A DNA stretch of 36,378 nucleotides, from NCBI GenBank assembly GCA_027487435.1, contig JAIYDP010000504.1, forward strand, positions 1-36,378. The letters run 5' to 3'. Of this stretch, positions 21,410 through 31,608 are shown piece after piece. This DNA is from Verrucomicrobiaceae bacterium (GTDB lineage: Bacteria; Verrucomicrobiota; Verrucomicrobiia; Verrucomicrobiales; Akkermansiaceae). How positions within the stretch are numbered: position 1 is the first letter of the stretch; each line of letters begins with the position of its first letter. The notes below the pieces were generated by a model that saw only the letters and a list, made by a program, of their open reading frames with translations, did no database searches and had not been told where the DNA came from. Position numbers and translations under genes: made by a program.

Positions 21410-23446
21410 TTGTCAGAAGCATTACAAGAAGCTTGAGCGGATAGGAAAGGGGAGCTTTGGCGAAGTGTACAAAGGGTGGGTGCCACGCTGTGGTGAGTGA
21501 ACCCTGCAGGGTGCGCTATGACAATCAACAAGTAGTTGCGATCAAGATCATTGACCTGGAAAAAGCTGAAGAGGAAATTGAAGATATTGAAAGGGAGATT
21601 TCGGTACTGGCACAGTGCGAATGCCCGAATGTAACCAGATATTTTGGATCCTACGTGGAACAATCGCAATTGTGGATAATCATGGAGTATCTAGCTGGAG
21701 GCTCTGCTCTTGACCTTGTACGTTCTTTTTGTTGTCAATGACCCTACAGATGGACCTTGGGGTCCTTGATGAGCAATATATTGCTGTAATTATGCGAGAT
21801 ATTCTGGTGGCGTTGGAGTATTTGCACTCGCAGGGGAAGCTGCACAGAGACATCAAAGGTGAATCTCTGTCCTTCTCAAATTTATACAAAAGCCGCCAAT
21901 ATTCTTCTGTCCCGAAGCGGCGATGTGAAATTAGCCGATTTTGGGGTGTCTGCTCAGTTGTCTGAAACGTTGGAGAAGCGAAGTACTTTTGTGGGCACCC
22001 CATACTGGATGGCGCCTGAAGTAATCAAGCAATCTGCTCATGACGAGAAGGCATTGTTTCAAGAAGTGAGATGACTTCATAGGCGGATATTTGGTCACTA
22101 GGAATAACAGCCATCGAGCTGGCGAAGGGTCAGCCACCTCTGGCTGAGTTACATCCAATGAGAGCCCTCATGTACATCCCCAAGAACTCGCCTCCGCGTC
22201 TTGATGCGACGTTCTCAAAGCCATTTCAAGAGTTTGTTGCCGCTTGCTTGCAGAAGGAACCGCGAGAGGTTTGATGCCGCTCGTCATTGTGACTCTACAG
22301 CGACCGCCAGCAAGGGAGTTGTTAAAGCATCGGTACACAGCTTGGCTGGACACATTTTTGACTTTTTGACCAGGTTCATTCGTGCTGCGAAGAAGACATC
22401 AGTCCTCAGCGAGTTGATTGAAAAACGTGAAAAACTTGTTGCTGCCAAGGGAAAGAAGACTCAAGCGGCTGTTGCACATGCCGCTGAAGATGACGCCGAA
22501 GTGGAGGATGCGTGGGATATTCATAGTGTTGGTCTAAGTGGTTAGGGCCCAAACTGAGGATATCCCGTGGGACTTTGACGAGCCAGCGGCACCGACCAAA
22601 TGGCTAAGCCCAGAGAGACCTCGGGCATCGTCCCCACAACAACAGCGACCGCAAGCGGCCGAGGCTGCGGTAGAACCCTCCGAAAGCGAGACTTCGAGTG
22701 CAGAGGAGTCATCATCGAACTCAGCATCGCATGCGTCATCTCGATCAGACACTCCCAGCAAGCATACTGCATCGAATCCGGCCACTCCAATACGTGAAAT
22801 AGAACTTCTTTCTATTCAGCCTATTGCCGAACCTCACGCTGGAGAATTTTTGGCCACACCGCAAGAAGACCGACCAACTGGAGGCCTCAGTTCATCAGCC
22901 GTGAAGATGCTCCTACACTCCGTTGGTGGGCCGATCAGTGTGACGTTATCTGGGGACTGCGACTCGAAGGAGAAAGTCTTGGAGGCTGTGCAGGGGCTTG
23001 CGGCTGCCTTCGATGCTGCTGAGCTGAAACGGCCAGGAACTACGTTAGAAATTGTTTCAAAGATTCTAGTTTCTTGGCAGGAGTAGGGAGATTCTGATCC
23101 ATCTGAGCGACTTAGATCTTCAAACCCCATGCTGAAGAGGCTAATTCCAAACAGGCCGCCTCCACAGCAAGTGCAGCCGGCTCCGTTCGCTCCGCAGGCT
23201 TTACCCATATCTCCCAACATCTCGGCACCTCCATCAATTGTACAAAGCGCAGTTTCCTCTCCTGCACCTAAACGTTGTAGACGACATTGACTAGAAACTG
23301 ACATGTTAGAACTCTCTCCGGCGCCGGTGACTCCGAAGCCAGTTGCAGCGTCCAAGATTTCGAATGCTGCTCAGAGTTTGTGGAACAAAATCAGCACTCC
23401 TCCATCAGGTGGAAAATTGTCTTTTTTCTCGAGGTCGCAAGGATGA
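21375..23446 (+). CDS. Ste20-family protein kinase, GCK-III (MST3/MST4/STK25-like)
   Basis: Eleven exons: 21375-21380, 21417-21475, 21510-21717, 21750-21858, 21893-22050, 22083-22268, 22301-22332, 22374-22511, 22546-23053, 23087-23273 and 23310-23446, giving 575 residues. The glycine loop GKGSFGEV is at 12-19, catalytic Lys34 in VVAIKIIDLE, HRDIKAAN at 123-130, DFG at 143-145 and GTPYWMAPE at 162-170; all catalytic residues are present. The subfamily is shown by IIMEYLAGGSALDL and, just after the kinase domain, FIRAAKKTSVLSELIEKREK, which mirrors the MST3 post-kinase helix. A long Ser/Pro-rich linker follows, then a helix VQGLAAAFDAAELKRPGTTL resembling the CCM3/PDCD10-binding segment, so STRIPAK-type signalling is plausible. 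The intron 22051-22082 has a GC donor. Intron 1 (36 nt) is in frame, so the start holds with or without splicing. Confidence 0.93.
22051..22082 (+). other. GC-AG intron (32 nt) in kinase gene
   Basis: The exon ends GACGAGAAG and the intron begins GCATTG and ends CATAG. Splicing there gives DEKADIWSLG, exactly the conserved kinase subdomain. A GT donor further in (GTGAGATG) would leave only 17 nt and insert foreign residues. Confidence 0.8.
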
Positions 23447-23503
23447 AGTTGTACTTTTGGAAAATTAATAAATAACAAATAAAGAATATTCGAAAGTAGA
23501 GAA

Positions 23504-24767
23504 ATGTTTGAAGTCAGATTTCCAAACGCAAGTCCGTCCTTCAGAGTTTCGAAACTGATTGTGGTTTGCAGCGGAGTGCTTTATTTTTATTTAGGCCACA
23601 AGGGCTGCTGGCAACTGGCAGGCGGCCATGGAATTGTGGACCCCGCTGAAGTTAATGCAAGGTGTAGCCCATGGTTTCTTTCTCTCTGAGGTTGTAGACT
23701 GTCATCGTATGCAGCAAGTGGCTTCTCTACATTTGATACAGCTGTTTGACCCTTGCCGTCTTTCTGAATCTAAAGGACATCTACGGACCATCCGAAAAGC
23801 TGATTGGGGATTTTTTGCTCTCATCGAACATACCCCGAGAAAGCGTTCAGATCTTCACGAAATTTGTTCCTTCTGTGCGACTACTGCCATGCGTCACCCA
23901 GTTTTATTGCGCCTGTAATAATGTCCTAAGCGATCCAGGGACGTTGTCGATCGTGCGATCACGTCGTCTTTGAAGAAGCTTCGAACTGATTACGTGGACG
24001 CAGTTCAGCTGCACTGGTTAAGCGTCCCCCGAAGAAACTCAGTGGATAGGTGGGACTATGAGGAGCCAAAGTACGTCGACACCGCAGTGTACCTTGCGCA
24101 GCTGCAGAAGAGGGGCATTGTACGGAATGTGGCGCTCACTAACTTCAACACCTCTGCCATGCGACAGATTGTCGACGCGGGCGTCAACGTCTTGTCGAAT
24201 CAAGTCACCCTATGTCGTCGTCCCGTGACTCGACAGGTGCAGTACAGCCTTCTCGATCGAAGGCCTGAGAATGCGTTGCTTTCGTTCTGCAAGGACAGTG
24301 GCGTCCGTTTACTTTGTTACGGTACTGTCGCAGGTATCCACGCAACTAGCGTCAGCTCACCTTGTGAGGCGGCTGGCTCTCTGACAAATATTTGGGAGCG
24401 CCCGAGCCTCGAGAGTGGAGCTTGTACCGCCACGTCGTCGACCGCTTTGGTGGTTGGAAGAAGCTGCAAGAGCTTCTGCAAGTGCTGAGGCCAATCGCTC
24501 AGAAGCATGCATCGTCCATTGCAAGCGTCGCCTCGGCGTGGGTGCTGTCGAAGCCTGAGGTTGGCGCAGTGATCGTCGGCACGACAAACTCTTCGCACTT
24601 GGAGGTTAGAGACGCACCTGACGGAAGGAACCTCACGTGTCAAGGACCATCTTCGTCTCATGAGCCTCACGCTAGATGCGGAGGACCTCCACAGGATTTC
24701 GCAGTTTTTGGCCACATGCCCGTCACCCGTCGGCGACGTGTACGATGCTGAGCGCAGCGGGAGATAA
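23504..24767 (+). CDS. Aldo/keto reductase
   Basis: Eight exons: 23504-23563, 23603-23661, 23698-23743, 23776-23892, 23931-24203, 24237-24333, 24369-24604 and 24645-24767, giving 336 residues. The AKR barrel starts VSKLIVGCWQLAGGHG. The catalytic tetrad is visible: Asp53 and Tyr58 in FDTADIYGPSE, Lys84 in IFTKF, His122 in VQLHW. The NADPH-site strands VQYSLLDRRPEN, LLCYGTVAGG and GAVIVGTTNSSHLE follow. Such enzymes reduce or oxidise carbonyls or sugars with NADP(H); the plain NQVQYSLLDRRP subgroup does not fix the substrate. The first intron (39 nt) was chosen because it restores the canonical barrel start. The 33-nt intron at 24204-24236 is stopless and in frame but interrupts NQVQYS. The gene starts 57 bp after the kinase stop on the same strand. 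Confidence 0.92.
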
Positions 24768-25056
24768 GAGGCCGCCTTCTGATTCTTTTTGTACTTCTGT
24801 GGAATTCTCAGCAGCCGCTACGTCTTTGCGATGTGTGCGTGAACATCTATTTTCAAAATATACGTTGCGGCAGTTTGACTGTTGGACATCGGGTTACTTT
24901 CATAACATCAATTAGGGTTACAATTCGTACATGTCGACGCATCACCGCCGCATCAGCCGCGACCGCAATGGTTCTTCATGAAGAGAAGTTGAGAGACGCT
25001 CTCTGGACGAGTCAGTCTTTCGACCCATCAAACGTTGAAGGTCAAAAGAGAAAGTC
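24768..25056. other. Convergent 3' spacer, nothing recognised
   Basis: This 289-bp stretch lies between the aldo/keto reductase stop and the stop of the minus-strand LRR/coiled-coil gene. It is moderately A/T-rich at 24780-24910. It presumably holds both 3' UTRs and polyadenylation signals, but I see no clear motif. Confidence 0.5.
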
Positions 25057-28000
25057 TCACTCGCGGGGCTCGGAGCTAGAGGGACCTGCCGGAGCCTGTA
25101 GCCTTGACATGATGCGCGATTGCAGCCGCTGAATCTCCCCCTGAAGCGACATGATGTCGTTCTGTACCTGAGCACATCAATCATGAAGCAACGGGCCAAG
25201 GACTTGTGGAGTAAATGTCGAGCGCCCTGTGCGGTGGTCCTCGTCTCGCGCCTTCAGCCGCTCGTCACCAGCGTGATGGGTGCTGTGCAGCGAGCGGCTG
25301 CCATCGTCGCTAACGGATGAGACACCAGCTCAGTGTAGATCTCACAAGGACGTCACAACAGGGGTTGATGGCGCTATTGGAGTCATCACAACATCAGCCC
25401 GATCCTCCACGGCGCGAAAATGCGCCGCTTTTAGGCTGTCATTTGAAATCAAAAGTTGTTCGCGCAGGCGGGCAATCTGACGCTCTGAATCCACAAGCTT
25501 TCCCCGCAGTGCCTCTTCGTTTGACCGGACGGCGGATTCGCCTTGCGCTGCACGCGACTGATACTCTTGAAGCATCTTGGCCATTCGATCCCTCGAGCTG
25601 TTGCTTTCCGCAAGGTCCCGCTCCCTCTCCTCAAGCTGCTTTCGAAGCGAAGCATTTGTGGCGTTGAGCGCATCCATGCGCGCTCCAAACATGCGCTCCG
25701 ACTCTTGCAGCCGCCCCACAGCATCGCTCAGAGCCTTTTGACAAACTAAAAGCGCATTTTGTTTGTCTGGGCCATGAGCACAAAACGCCGAAGGCAGCAG
25801 CCGCACCCTCTAAAAGCTTTTGCAGCGCATGGGCTGCCTCTCCAAGTTGATGTCGCTCAACAGACAATTGAACAGCAGCGCTCGTCGTCTCCTCTTGTCG
25901 CTCAGCCAGCGCCCGTCGCGCAATTTCGCGAGCGCTGCTCGCGTCGCCGACGTCGAGCCTTAACTTCTCGATTTCTGCTTTTAAAGAGGACTCCACAATC
26001 GCGCCGTCCTCAAGCTGCTGCAGGAGTAACCCCTACAGCGTCAGTGCGCACATGAAAACCCTCACGATCTCGGAGTCTTTGTCTTTAAGCGCCACATCAG
26101 ATCGCGCGCGCTCTTCCGCCTGCGCATGAAGGAGGTCTTTTAGCCGCAGCAGCTCCCCCTCCAATCGTCCTGACCGCGATCGCTCCTCCTCCAATGCCCT
26201 CTTCTTCATTAACATCCCTTCCCAGTTCCCCCTCACCTTGTCCTCGCTGGCGCCAGCCTCCTCCGTAACTGCGCGGTTGCGGAGGGCGTCGAACATCCCC
26301 CGCAGCCACGCGGCGAATGCTGTGCGAAGGATGCGTGCGCAAATCCTGCCAAAGACTATCTCGGAGATCTGCTGCGTCAAACATAAAGGTGCAAGCATAC
26401 GCGATCGGCCTTCTGAAGCAGCCGGATGTGGTCGCGCCAACTGACAAAAGACGCCGCAACGGCGCGGCCAGCGACGCGGCGGCGCAGCGTCTTCACGCGC
26501 GATGTGGCTGCTTTTTGACGTGCGTTGTTAAGAAATTCTTTGAGATGGTTGGGGCTTGCACAAGCGATCAAAACAAAAAAGAAATAAGAAGTGTGGGATA
26601 TCTTTCAGACGCGCCAGAAGTCGCCGCCAACGGACAAAAAATGCTGTCACCGTACGCCTCAGCACCACTTCGATCTGACGCCATCACATGCCTCATCGCC
26701 CATCAAAAAAGGCACATGCAAGTTCTGATCTTAAACGCACCTTTCTTCCAATTTCAAAAGTCTTCAAAACGGCGCGCTGCCACCTCCCGAAAGCAGCGCG
26801 AGCGCGCCTTCGTCGATCGCTTCGAGCTGCGTCAAAATATTGGAGATTTATGGCGCGCGTTGACGCGACAGCCCCACCCCATGCTGCAAAAGAAGTCCTG
26901 CAAAGCCGCTCATGGAAAATTTGGTCAGCGGAGATAACCAAGAGGCGCATAGATGAGCGGACAGTGGCCGACCGTTTCCACCCAATGAGAGCGTGATGGA
27001 GGCGCGTGACGAGGACGTGAGTAAATGCGCGGCGGTAATTCGAAATTCTCGTGGTGCGCGAAAATAAAATACCAAAAACGCGCTTCTTCAGGTACAGGGC
27101 CTGCCGATTCTCCGCAAACGCCAGCCGCAGCGCGGCTGCGTGCGCGGCTGCAGTAGAGGCTCGCCACGAGCGAACGAGTCGCGCGCGTTGGCGCGACCGC
27201 ATGGAATCTTCGAAGATGTGAGACAGGTCAGGGGGGAAGACGACGCACTTTGTGCTTGGCGCAAGGGCCTTGCTAATTTCACAACGAAACCAGACCAAGC
27301 ATTAAAAGCTAACAGGAGAGACGAGCGCAAGAAATGGGAGGCGGCGAGGGCGGAAGCCTCCGCTTCGATTTCTGGAGGGACTCGAGCGAACGCAACGCAC
27401 GCGGCCCAGAGGCGGAGAAGGCGGCGCGACGTGTACTTTGCCGACGCAGCCGCCACAGTGACCTGCGAGATAAGCGGTTTGATGACATGCCAGCTGACTT
27501 GACAGCGCCGGAGTGATCTCCTCACGGCCGCAGCCCTCGTCCACAACCCGACGGTAGCGCGGAGGGTCACGGACATGGCGCGCCTGTTCAGGGCTGCAAC
27601 ACTGGCGCGAAGGCTCGCAGCGCCACGCCAATTCAAAAATGAGAGACGCAAGAGGGCCACCGTGTGCCGGTTTGCGACTTTCGAGCGCAAGGAATGGAGG
27701 TGCTACACAAGTCAAGAAACCAGCACATCAAAAAAACCCTCTGAGATGACGTTACGTGGTATAAAAGGCCAAGCGACGCGCTCAGAAGAAGCCGGCGCCG
27801 CAGCGCGACGAGGGCCTCCTCAAACTCCTCCCATCGCTCCGCGCGCACAGCCGCTCGCGCGAGCGCCTCAGCACGGCGATGCGACGCCTCGGCCTCATCT
27901 GCGAGGGCCTGCAAGTCCAAGCGGGCGGTGTCAAGTTGCTGCTCCAGCGCTGAGGCGTAGTTCCTCAGCGCTGCAACATCTTCCTCCAACGCAGCCACAC

Positions 28001-30162
28001 GCTGTCACATAAATGATGACAAGACAAGAGCAAACTTCAGAGAGCGCACGGAGTGCAGCCTCCTTGTCAGCAATTTCTGCGCTTGCGCGCACCAAACGAG
28101 CAGCCAGACCCTCTGCATCCGCTTCGTTGGTGTGGAGCAACTCGAGGCGACTCGCCAACGCTTCTCGCTCTGCAACAGCAGCCGCCAGCGACTCTTCGAG
28201 AGTTGATTTCTCCTCACGCAGAGCATCGAGCTCAATAACGGCCGCTCGCATTGCGTGCTCGGCCTCTTCAACATTGCGGTCGTTTTGAAGCTTAGAGTAA
28301 GCGACGTCAAGGGACCATTACTTGGATTGCGTCAAGACGGTCTCTGAGCTCGGTGTTGATGTCCTGCAATAGCCGCTCCTCGCTGACCCGGCGCTCGATG
28401 TCTTGGCGCAGCAAAAACACCTCCTGCTGCAGCGCTGAAATCTACGAGGTCAGGAACAGCAGTGAAAACGAACAGATTCGTTGTCCAAGTGCGGTGCTAG
28501 CGATACGGAGCGAGGCTTTGGGGCTGCAAAATTAAGGAATGATTGAAAAAGATGAACTCTCTTCCGGCGGCATGGGAGTGGGCAGGGGTGGCTGCGCTGG
28601 AGATGGCGCCGCTTCCAACCTCCGCCCTTTGGTTGCCGGCTTTTTCTCCCCACGGGGCCGAGGGGTGCCGTCGAGGTCGCGAGAAGTCATGGGGCCGCTG
28701 CAACCTCAACATTGCAAATAATCTCGCACTTTTTCGAAACATCTGTAGATACAATCGAATCATCGTGAGGAATCTGAAATATTAAAAAAACAAGGAAACA
28801 CAGCGCCCAAACTGTTCGAGACGATTCGCGAAGGTCATGCAGGATTTCGCTGCGATCATGCGAGTTCCTTCGGAGGTCTTTGATGATGTCCTCTCGCTCC
28901 TGGCGGAGGGAGGCTTCTTGTTGATACTGCTTTGTTCGAATGTCCTCCAGTACCTTTGCCTGCGAGATTGTTGCTTTGAGCGACGCAGCGGCCCTCTCCT
29001 TCACTTCTTCGATCTGCGACAACAACGTCGCGATGTTCTGCTGCTGAGAGAGCAAGACAAACTTAAAGGCTTGGTCCCAAAAGTCCTGCTCACTACAAAG
29101 TAAGGGGCAGGAGCAACAAAATGGGTACGAGAGCTTTGGTCGGGACATGTCACTGCTTTCTGTCAGCATTTTCAGCCGGTCGGACGACTTTGGGTGCTCT
29201 GCTCGCTGACGCTCATAAAAAACTCGAATAATTTCTTCACGGATGGCATTATAGGTAAGCTTCGTCTCTGTCGCTGCGGCGTCAAGATCTCCAACCAGGC
29301 TTCAAACTGCTTATGCAGGATTCGTAATCCCAATACTGCAAGAAGCGTCGAGTGTCAAACACCGCAAAAGTAGGGAGCTCGGCGCGATTGAGGGAACCTA
29401 TGCGGCCGTGTACGACGGCAATAAGCTCTGCATGCATGCGAATCCGGTGCTCGACATTGCGGAGCTTGAATTCAAGATAAGAGTTCGAGAACATAATTTT
29501 AAGTTGTTGTTCATCTGATTTCACAATCTTCTCTGCAACCTTGAACTCTCCGGGGCGCACATCCTTGGGAAATAAGCAGATTCAAACGGCCTTCGCGTGG
29601 AGAACCTTGTTATCGAGAATTCGAAGGTGCGGGACCCTGTAGATGACATGCTGGCGTGCATTGGGTTGGAGCATCACGGGGTTCCCTTCAAGATTGACAA
29701 CTTGAAGCTGAGGAAGGTCGGAGAGGTAATGTAAATCCTCCAGACTCTCAACCTGAGAAATTAGAATAGACATCGGAAGGAACATGACTGTGTTCGAATT
29801 TAAGGAGAGAACTCGCAGCTTCCGAAATTGCCTGAATCCACTGAGGGAGCGCACACAGTTGTGGCTGAGATAAATTGTCTCAACGTCAAGAAAACGCTCA
29901 TGAATTGAATCAACCTACAACGTAAACAACGCTTTATAAGCCAGTGCACTTCTTCAATCATCTTCTCTACAGCAGATATTCGATTTCCGTCAAAGCAAGA
30001 AGGATACTGCTTCAAAACTGAACTCAGCTAACACGTTCACGAAGAAAAAATGACGAGGACCTTGACTTTGATCTTCCGAGATGTGGCTATTGCACCCATT
30101 GAAGAAGAAAGAGAATGGCGGGAGCCGGATTTGGATGACTTTCTCATCCGCGCTGCCGACAT
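25057..30162 (-). CDS. LRR + coiled-coil + Sfi1-like-repeat protein, probable centrosome/basal-body component
   Basis: The start at 30162 gives MSAARMRKSSKSGSRHSLSS. Confirmed introns include 30028-30066, 29915-29949, 29753-29788, 29564-29605, 28524-28557 and 28435-28469, and the chain remains open through to a TGA at 25057. N-terminal SDS22-type LRRs (VETIYLSHNCVRSLSGF, LPQLQVVNLEGNPV) end in an LRR cap, VPHLRILDNK. Long coiled coils follow (ALREEK- and LQDIN-type heptads, 29100-27800). Then come many W-centred repeats of the type LRLSFLNWRG, LRATVGLWTR, LLLAFNAWSG and LRTAFAAWLRG (27690-26240), resembling Sfi1 centrin-binding repeats. A second coiled coil closes at SLQGEIQRLQSRIMSRLQ. The length is roughly 1,400 residues. 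Junctions within 27060-26500 are uncertain. A split into two genes near 28530 is possible but less likely, because the splice phases match. Confidence 0.75.
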
Positions 30163-30236
30163 TCAAACCAACCCAAACAGAAATATAAAAAATTGTCAAA
30201 TCTAACAACTTAACTTTGTAAATTTGAGCACAGTTT

Positions 30237-31567
30237 ATGTGGAGACAAGGGATTCTGCGGATGTGCCGCTCTGCGTCAATTCAGACGAAGCCAGTGCACA
30301 GAAACCTCGCATACAGGCAGCCAACCTGGAGCAAAGTTTCGAAGCCGCAATCGAATGGCCTCGTGCCTGTATCAACTGACTTAATCTTCTATGATGACTA
30401 CACAGAAAGCTTTGCAGTCCCCATCTGCACTAATAGAGCAACCTGTAGTCAGCTCTCCACCATCAAATCCATCAGATTTTGTTGCGCCAAACGGGCATGC
30501 GCTGCAGTATCGAGTTGTGGATTTGCACGGCCTCCTTCAAGAGGTTCTTCTTCTTTAGCTCTGTTCTCTCACCCTGAAGCCATATGTTTACATTATGAGG
30601 CGCTTAGAGTTGGCAAACTTAATCGTTGGGTTTGAGCAAGCTAATTTTTACACGATTTTGTCAGGAACTGGCGAGGCAGGACGAAACTATTATTTTTTGA
30701 CTTGTTTAAGATTCTCGGATACATTGCAGAAGAATCAGGGTTTGGAAAAGTCATCGTTAGGAACATCCTGAGGACCCATCGGCCAGTGAAGATATCCGTT
30801 TTTAATGTCAATCAAGACGTTCTCCTCAAAGTAGGGCTTCGTTAGTAGCCCCTCAACAGTCAGATCGACCGCCCTGCATATGTTATCCAGTCATCTCTAT
30901 TTGTGAAAGACCGCAATGTATGCACAGGCCCTGGTCGTCCTGAACCCTGCCAGGACCTTCTTGTCGGGGAGACTCATGAAGAGTGGAGGCCCCTGCGGCG
31001 AGTGTATAATTTGAAACTCAAGTCTCCATGCGGTCAAACAGTCTGATTGTCAAGTGGCCAAGATGCCATGCGCATCGACATGCCGACGCTGTCGTGGGAG
31101 TTTGATTTCATGGACATGAACGGCAACGTCGTTGCTGCGACAGTCATTAGCGCATCCCCCTCCCCTTCACACAATAGGACAAGAACTTTTATGGTCTCTC
31201 ATCTGTCCTTCAGACTGTTTTTTAAAGCGTTCGCTAGAATGACAACGCCAGTTGTTCACAGACGCGCACACGTACGTCGTGTACTTTAATGCGTCAGCAA
31301 ATAACCCCAATGTGGCGGCACGCTTCCAGCAACACTGCAGCCTGCCAAAAGGCCCCGAGCTCAGCGCTGCGGGGAAGGCTCTTGTATTAGGGACAGCCAT
31401 CTCAATCGATTTTGACTACTTTTCGAAGCACTCGGGGGGGTTGATGTGGGCAGAGAGATGATTGACGTTACAGGGGATTCTCTCCATTCCTCTGGTGGAC
31501 GGCTTCAAGCAGTGCCATGGCTGGTGATGCCGGCGACGGTGGTGACGGTGGTGACGGTGGTGAATAG
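30237..31567 (+). CDS. Phospholipid scramblase, mitochondrial (AIM25/PLSCR3-like)
   Basis: Ten exons: 30237-30368, 30406-30543, 30580-30675, 30711-30830, 30864-30917, 30954-31032, 31063-31142, 31178-31204, 31252-31439 and 31474-31567, giving 335 residues. The N-terminus MWRQGILRMCRSASIQTKP is basic and amphipathic, as in mitochondrial presequences. The scramblase core is clear: LIVGFEQANFYTIL, GEILGYIAEESGFGKVIVRN, RPAYVIQSSLFV, EEWRPLRRVYNL, MPTLSWEFDFMDMNGNV, LFTDAHTYVVYF, and the C-terminal ISIDFDYFSKHSGG with its hydrophobic Ca-site/membrane helix. The family moves phospholipids between bilayer leaflets. The intron at 30676-30710 has a GC donor. The junctions at 31033-31062 (30 nt) and 31205-31251 (47 nt) are the weakest. 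The tail is a Gly-Gly-Asp repeat. It starts 74 bp from the divergent LRR/coiled-coil gene. Confidence 0.9.
30676..30710 (+). other. GC-AG intron (35 nt) in scramblase gene
   Basis: The donor is GAG followed by GCAGGA and the acceptor ends TTTAAG. Removal joins SGTGE to ILGYIAEES, the conserved scramblase block. No GT donor in the interval gives an open frame through this block. Confidence 0.75.
31532..31564 (+). repeat. 9-bp tandem repeat encoding Gly-Gly-Asp tail
   Basis: Three and a half copies of GACGGTGGT form the last codons of the scramblase, giving GDGGDGGDGGE before the stop at 31565-31567. Confidence 0.9.
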
Positions 31568-31608
31568 AATTAACTTAAAATATAGAAAGTACAATAGTCA
31601 TGATTCTT

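Noticed and set aside
26317..28288. Plus-strand frames rich in Arg, Ala and Ser
   Set aside because: They are antisense shadows of Ala/Glu/Arg-rich coiled-coil exons of the minus-strand gene.
28524..28560. End of the LRR/coiled-coil gene at an in-frame TAA near 28532
   Set aside because: The TAA lies inside a 34-nt intron (28524-28557); splicing carries the frame into the next coiled-coil exon in phase.
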